A stretch of DNA of 10,116 nt from Alphaproteobacteria bacterium (lineage in GTDB: Bacteria; Pseudomonadota; Alphaproteobacteria; ATCC43930; CGMCC-115725). Where the stretch lies: NCBI GenBank assembly GCA_017353855.1, contig JAFMSA010000102.1, positions 1 to 10,116 on the forward strand, read 5' to 3'. Positions 6,429 to 10,116 of this stretch are shown here, in pieces; within the stretch, counting starts at the first letter, position 1, and the number at the start of each line of letters is the position of its first letter. A program made the translations under genes and the position numbers. The notes under the pieces are model-generated. The model had not been told where the DNA came from and did not search any database. It saw only the letters and a program-made list of their open reading frames with translations.

Positions 6429-7397
6429 ATGACTGCCGAAAAGCTGGACCCTCGCGAAGAATGTTTCCGCATCCCGAGTCATTATCGAGGACGCCGGATT
6501 TTCCTACGCTATCTGCCGCCAGTCTCGGCGAGCAGAGGGGCTGTTCTTTATGTGCATGGCGGCACATTTCCGTCCGCGTTGTCGGTCGCCCATCGGTTCG
6601 ACGGACGGTCATGGCGAGACGAGCTGTGCGGCGCCGGGTTTCATGTATGGGGGCTCGATTTCCACGGCTTTGGTCGCCTCTCCGATCCCTATCCCGAGAT
6701 GGAACGGCCGGCCGAAGAGAGCCGGCCGCTCGGTCGTGCCGAGGATGCCAGTCTCCAGCTCGAGCATGCCGTTCGTTTCATCTGCGATCATCACGATATC
6801 GGGCGGATCTCGATCATCGCCCATTCCTGGGGAACGATCGTCGGCGGCCGCTTGGCGGGGCGCTGCCCCGAACTCGTCGACCGGCTCGTCTTTTTCGGGC
6901 CGATCGCGCGACGCGAACCCAAAGGAGACCGCGCGCGTCTGCCCGGCTGGCGACTGATCTCGCTCGAAGACCAGTGGAACCGCTTTACCGAGACCGTCCC
7001 TCGCGGCGACATGCCGGTGCTATTGCGTCGCCACTTCGAGGGATGGGGTGAGCGCTACCTCGATGTCGATCCGGAAAGCCGGACCCGATCGCCAGCGACG
7101 GTCAAGGTGCCGAGCGGCGCGTTTCAGGACATTTACGACGCCTGGGCCGGCGAACTGGCCTACGACCCCGGTCTCGTCCGCGCGCCGATCTCGATTATCC
7201 GCGGGGAATGGGACGGAATGTGTACGGATCAGGACGCACGCTGGCTGTTTGATGCGCTCGTCGCTTCGCCGATACGACGCGACGTCAAAATCAGCAGCGC
7301 CACGCATCTGATGCACTTCGAGCGGAGCCGCTACGCTCTCTATCGTGAAACGGAAGCGTTTTTGTTGGCGGGCGATGAAGCACCATCCGGAGCATGA
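6429..7397 (+). CDS. Alpha/beta hydrolase
   Basis: This 322-residue protein has the alpha/beta hydrolase fold of serine esterases, lipases and C-C bond hydrolases; it has no signal peptide and is probably cytoplasmic. VLYVHGG (39-45) supplies the oxyanion region, WGLDFHGFGRLSD (74-86) is the usual strand-4/HGxG-like block, and IIAHSWGT (129-136) is the nucleophile elbow with Ser133. The predicted acid is Asp262 in RGEWDGMCT, and the predicted base is His293 in SATHLMHF. The elbow reads A-H-S-W-G instead of the common G-x-S-x-G, a variant seen in other members of the superfamily. A cap region lies at about 160-240. The start at 6429 is supported by GGAG and by homology-like sequence beginning soon after. 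It is the first gene of a two-gene operon with the ABM-type protein, which suggests a shared metabolic task. Substrate unknown: esterase, lactonase and C-C hydrolase are all possible. Confidence 0.9.
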   Translation: MTAEKLDPREECFRIPSHYRGRRIFLRYLPPVSASRGAVLYVHGGTFPSALSVAHRFDGRSWRDELCGAGFHVWGLDFHGFGRLSDPYPEMERPAEESRPLGRAEDASLQLEHAVRFICDHHDIGRISIIAHSWGTIVGGRLAGRCPELVDRLVFFGPIARREPKGDRARLPGWRLISLEDQWNRFTETVPRGDMPVLLRRHFEGWGERYLDVDPESRTRSPATVKVPSGAFQDIYDAWAGELAYDPGLVRAPISIIRGEWDGMCTDQDARWLFDALVASPIRRDVKISSATHLMHFERSRYALYRETEAFLLAGDEAPSGA

Positions 7398-7400
7398 ACG

Positions 7401-8066
7401 ATGTTTGCCGTAATCTTTGAAGTGAACCCGAAACCCGAACAGTGGGACGCCTATCTCGAATACGCCAAAGTCCTACGGCCCGAACTGGAGCAGATCGACG
7501 GGTTCATCGACAATGAACGTTTCGCAAGCCTGCGCCGGCAGGGTTGGGTACTCTCTCTGTCGACATGGCGGAACGAGAAAGCAGTGGTCCGGTGGCGCAC
7601 CTCCGCCCGACATCACCAGACCCAGCTTAAGGGCCGCAACGAGGTTTTTCGCGACTACCATCTGCGGGTCGGGGAGATCGTCGCAGACAATCGACTGCGG
7701 CCGGGAGAAAGTCTCGTCGAGCAGAGGTTCGACGAGACGGCGGCGGACGCCAAGCTGGTCACGTTGTCGGAGGCGCCCCTGGCGGACCTTTCCGCCGAGC
7801 CCGATATGGAGACCGTCGCGGCTCGGCTCGGAGTGCCGGACCAGGTGGCGTGTCCGGGTCTGGTCGATTGGGACGTGTTCAAGAGCATCTACGTGCCCGG
7901 AAAATTCATCCTGCTCAATTCGTGGCGCGACATGACAGCCGCTGCGCGATGGCCCGCTACGACGCCCGGTGACGTTCGCCACCGCAGGGTCCGCGTAATC
8001 CGCGACTACGGCATGTTCGACCGCGCGGAAGCACCGCAATACTACGCTGACGTCGAACGGACCTGA
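7401..8066 (+). CDS. Two-domain ABM-family (antibiotic biosynthesis monooxygenase-like) protein
   Basis: This 221-residue protein appears to have two ferredoxin-like ABM (dimeric alpha+beta barrel) domains. The first is at about 1-95: FAVIFEVNPKPEQWDAYLEYA, then GFIDNERF, VLSLSTWRNEKAVVRWR and FRDYHLRVGEIV. The second, at about 117-205, is shorter and more degenerate but repeats the pattern: FILLNSWRDMTAAARWP and IRDYGMFDRAEA. ABM proteins act as cofactor-free monooxygenases on aromatic polyketides or quinols, or as heme-degrading or detoxifying enzymes, and normally work as dimers; a fused pair could mimic the dimer. The ATG at 7401 is three bases after the hydrolase stop, with GGAG (7389-7392) inside the hydrolase end, so the two are co-translated. 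The substrate is not evident. Some ABM-like proteins have no demonstrated enzyme activity, so the catalytic role is inferred. Confidence 0.82.
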   Translation: MFAVIFEVNPKPEQWDAYLEYAKVLRPELEQIDGFIDNERFASLRRQGWVLSLSTWRNEKAVVRWRTSARHHQTQLKGRNEVFRDYHLRVGEIVADNRLRPGESLVEQRFDETAADAKLVTLSEAPLADLSAEPDMETVAARLGVPDQVACPGLVDWDVFKSIYVPGKFILLNSWRDMTAAARWPATTPGDVRHRRVRVIRDYGMFDRAEAPQYYADVERT

Positions 8067-8099
8067 GCCGCTCACCCATTAGCGAAATAAATCTTCGTC

Positions 8100-8131
8100 C
8101 CGGGAAGCAGGAACCCACAGCCTGCTCCCGG
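8100..8131. terminator. Strong hairpin after the hydrolase/ABM operon
   Basis: CCGGG-A-AGCAGG (8100-8111) pairs with CCTGCTCCCGG (8121-8131): eleven base pairs with one bulged A and a 9-base loop. It begins 34 bases after the ABM stop codon, where a transcription terminator or 3' stabilising hairpin is expected. No T tract follows on the plus strand. On the minus strand the sequence after the hairpin includes ATTTATTT, so it could instead end minus-strand transcription. Confidence 0.45.
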
Positions 8132-9150
8132 CCTGACCAGAACAAGCATGAACACCGGTTGAGCCCCCCGCTTCGGCGGACCTTCATTGGGATCACGGGT
8201 CAGCATCGCATTCGCCGGAGGCCAACGTGAGGGGGTGTGTCTGCACCTGATCTTTGCCGCGGCAGTAGGACGCGCCCTGAAGCGGCTGTTCCGCCGTTGG
8301 CGGGGAGCCTGGAACGAACAGCGGCGCACCGCCAGGCAGGGATAGTGTTAGCTCCCGCCGCATTGCGGGGGCCAATCGAGATCACATGGATGCAGCTCGG
8401 CCATCCTTCTCTTCTCGTCGCGACCCCCATTGGCGCACGCGGATCGCCCACTGTCGGAACGCAGCTCCGCGCCTTTTGCCCGATGCGCTGCGACATCGAT
8501 CATGGCAGCTGCCGGCGACGATATAACCGCCACGCAAAATGGGCATCGGCGTTATCCCGGACCGCGTCTTCGCACACTGATGCAAGAACCAGCGCCCGAC
8601 ACCGCTCCTCGAGCGCCGGGCTGCATGCGAGCTCAAGATTGTCGTCATGGTCCGGAGCAGCTCTCGGCGACAAGCCGCCTGACGTTCGACTCCGGGGCGG
8701 TGTGGCGGCAGCAGCCCGCGCCGGGCTCGCAATACAGCAGACCACGCCGTCCGCCAACAACGAACGCGGTGTTAGCCAATAGGCTATCCTGGTCATAGCG
8801 ATCTTCAAATCGACAGTCCGAGGGAGCACCTCCCGACGGGAGTACTTCCGTGAGCCAGGCCTTTTGCCCAGCATTCGTCTCAGTCGGCGACGGTCGATTT
8901 CTAGACCTTAGTGCTGCTCACTGGTGCCGTCGAGCAAATGATCTCGGCCCTGTTTTCGCAAGACGCATGAACAATCCGGCGCGCGGTGCCCGGCCGCTCG
9001 CGCAATAGACGAACAGCTCGTCTCGCCGGTTATCTTGATGCGGCAAGTGCAGTCCGCCGCTGTCGCTTAGATTTGCCAGGGAGGCGGCTTGGATAGTGAA
9101 CTTGGCGAGTTCCTGTGCGTAATACCAATGGTTAAAGAGCGGGTGACGAG

Positions 9151-9155
9151 GGAGG
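9151..9155 (+). promoter_or_regulatory. Ribosome binding site that decides the htpX start
   Basis: GGAGG abuts a first ATG (9156) but lies six bases before a second in-frame ATG (9162). Only the second has workable spacing, and MNYLRT is the typical alphaproteobacterial HtpX N-terminus, so 9162 is preferred. Confidence 0.75.
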
Positions 9156-9161
9156 ATGTCT

Positions 9162-10013
9162 ATGAATTACCTGCGTACAGGAATCCTGCTGGCCGGACTG
9201 ACAGCGCTCTTCATGGCGGTCGGCTATCTGATCGACGGCCCGGAGGGAATGGCGATAGCGTTTGTGGTCGCCGCCGCAATGAATCTCTTCAGCTACTGGA
9301 AGTCCGACAAGCTGGTGCTGTCCATGTACCGGGCGCAAGAGGTTGACGACCGCTCTGCGCCCGAGTTCGTCGGGCTCGTACGCGAGCTCAGCGCCCGAGC
9401 CGGCTTGCCCATGCCGCGTACCTATTTGATCGACAATCCGCAGCCCAACGCGTTTGCGACCGGACGCAACCCGGACAATTCGGCGGTCGCGGTCACGACG
9501 GGCCTGCTCAGAACCTTGAACACGCGCGAGCTTGCGGGGGTCGTCGGGCACGAACTCTCACATATAAAGAGTCGCGATACGCTGACGATGACGGTGACGG
9601 CGACGCTCGCCGGAGCCGTCTCGATGCTTGCGCAGTTCGGCTTGCTGTTTGGCGGCGGTCGGCGCAGCGGCAATAACCGGGGCGGAATCGGCGCCTTATT
9701 GGCGGTAATGCTCGCCCCGCTCGCCGCCATGCTGGTGCAGATGGGGATCAGCCGCACCCGCGAGTATGCGGCCGACCGGTCAAGCGCCGAGATTTCCCGG
9801 GACCCACTCGGGCTCGCGTCCGCCCTCGCCAAAATTGATTCCACAGCGCGGCAAATCGTAAATACGCCGGCGGAAAACAATCCCACGACTGCGCCTCTCT
9901 TTATCATCAATCCGCTCTCGGGCGGGGGCATGGCCAATCTGTTCTCGACCCACCCCTCCACCGGCAAGCGCATCGCCGCCCTGGAGGCCATCGCTGACTC
10001 ACGGGCGGCGTGA
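9162..10013 (+). CDS. htpX: Membrane-bound zinc protease HtpX (M48 family)
   Basis: This 283-residue inner-membrane metalloprotease degrades misfolded membrane proteins and works alongside FtsH in envelope quality control. Two N-terminal membrane helices (about 7-24 and 29-46) are followed by the cytoplasmic M48 peptidase domain. The zinc-binding motif HELSH gives His130, Glu131 (catalytic) and His134, and Glu201 in TREYAADR is the third zinc ligand. Two more hydrophobic segments at about 143-163 and 176-196 flank a Gly/Arg/Asn-rich loop. The C-terminal APLFIINPLSG and NLFSTHPST are characteristic of HtpX. Length is normal for the family (about 280-300) and no key residue is missing. It stands alone with a wide gap upstream. 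In E. coli htpX is under envelope/heat stress control; I searched for a sigma-32-like promoter and found none convincing. Confidence 0.96.
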   Translation: MNYLRTGILLAGLTALFMAVGYLIDGPEGMAIAFVVAAAMNLFSYWKSDKLVLSMYRAQEVDDRSAPEFVGLVRELSARAGLPMPRTYLIDNPQPNAFATGRNPDNSAVAVTTGLLRTLNTRELAGVVGHELSHIKSRDTLTMTVTATLAGAVSMLAQFGLLFGGGRRSGNNRGGIGALLAVMLAPLAAMLVQMGISRTREYAADRSSAEISRDPLGLASALAKIDSTARQIVNTPAENNPTTAPLFIINPLSGGGMANLFSTHPSTGKRIAALEAIADSRAA

Positions 10014-10116
10014 CCGATGTTGCACTGACGTCTGGCTGACGCATCCCCCAGCCTGTGGGGATACCGATGTCGTCTAACCCGCTTCCGGCTTGCCCCGACA
10101 AACACTCGCGAAATCC
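10014..10116 (+). other. Short trailer after htpX, no gene seen
   Basis: The last 103 bases hold no supportable gene; the only feature is the hairpin described at 10043-10062. The window ends before any neighbour gene. Confidence 0.4.
10043..10062 (+). terminator. htpX: Possible htpX terminator hairpin
   Basis: ATCCCC (10043-10048) pairs with GGGGAT (10057-10062) around an 8-base loop, 29 bases after the htpX stop. The stem is short and no T run follows, so this is a weak candidate. Confidence 0.3.

Larger units (their letters stand above)
8067..9161. other. Gap of about 1.1 kb without a convincing gene
   Basis: No frame here resembles a known protein. The longest plus frame (8237-8782) is rich in Arg, Ser, Ala and Pro and reads as noise. 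On the minus strand a 98-codon frame from ATG 8796 to 8500 has a faintly signal-peptide-like start (WLTPRSLLADGVVCCIASPARA) and a protein-like tail (ALEERCRALVLASVCEDAV), but no good ribosome binding site and no family match. Shorter minus frames at 8375-8193 and 8329-8072 also look partly coding, which may mean a decayed gene in several frames. A strong hairpin (8100-8131) and a 13-base dyad CTCCCG-A-CGGGAG (8830-8842) are present. The htpX promoter must lie at the right end, but I could not identify it. Confidence 0.45.

Noticed and set aside
8237..8782. 181-codon plus-strand open frame
   Set aside because: Composition is dominated by Arg, Ser, Ala and Pro, there is no ribosome binding site, and no recognisable motif.
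8500..8796. 98-codon minus-strand frame with a signal-peptide-like start
   Set aside because: The hydrophobic stretch is short and broken by an Asp, the ribosome binding site is poor, and no family is recognised; kept only as a hint of gene decay.
9034..9130. Possible heat-shock promoter for htpX based on CTTG tetramers at 9034, 9088 and 9101
   Set aside because: None has a suitable -10 element at the right distance.

Overview
The window is GC-rich DNA that reads as alphaproteobacterial, most likely from a Rhizobiales- or Rhodospirillales-type soil or environmental bacterium. This rests on the high-GC codon use, an HtpX protein beginning MNYLRTGILLAGLTALF (typical of alphaproteobacterial HtpX), a Tat-exported peptide/nickel-type ABC binding protein and an HpcH/HpaI-type aldolase. 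No rRNA, tRNA, CRISPR array, transposase or integrase was seen.

Layout, left to right. Bases 1-441 hold no gene I can support. An HpcH/HpaI-family class II aldolase lies at 442-1155 (+). Bases 1156-1919 are gene-poor but contain a coding-like short frame (1127-1336) and a possible LysR-regulator relic. A minus-strand transport operon follows, read right to left: Tat-dependent family-5 binding protein (5602-3806), DppB-type permease (3780-2821) and DppC-type permease (2855-1920). No ATPase gene is visible with it. Bases 5603-6428 are intergenic and carry a 28-bp imperfect tandem repeat over a candidate promoter for the transport operon, plus an operator-like dyad upstream of the next operon. 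A plus-strand pair follows: an alpha/beta hydrolase (6429-7397) and, three bases later, a two-domain antibiotic-biosynthesis-monooxygenase (ABM)-type protein (7401-8066). Then come a strong hairpin (8100-8131) and about 1 kb without a convincing gene, until the membrane zinc protease htpX (9162-10013), followed by a small hairpin at the right end.

How the genes fit. The binding protein and two permeases should form a periplasm-to-cytoplasm uptake system for oligopeptides or another small solute, with its ATPases encoded elsewhere. The aldolase and the hydrolase/ABM pair look like catabolic or detoxification enzymes for organic acids or aromatic/quinoid compounds, but their substrates cannot be read from sequence. 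HtpX is a housekeeping membrane quality-control protease unrelated to the rest. About 3 kb of the 10 kb has no solid gene, which is sparse for a bacterium and suggests an accessory or partly decayed region. I see no clear new multi-gene system. The most distinctive items are the tandem repeat over the transporter promoter, the ATPase-less transport operon, the internally duplicated ABM protein coupled to a hydrolase, and the coding-like remnants after the aldolase.
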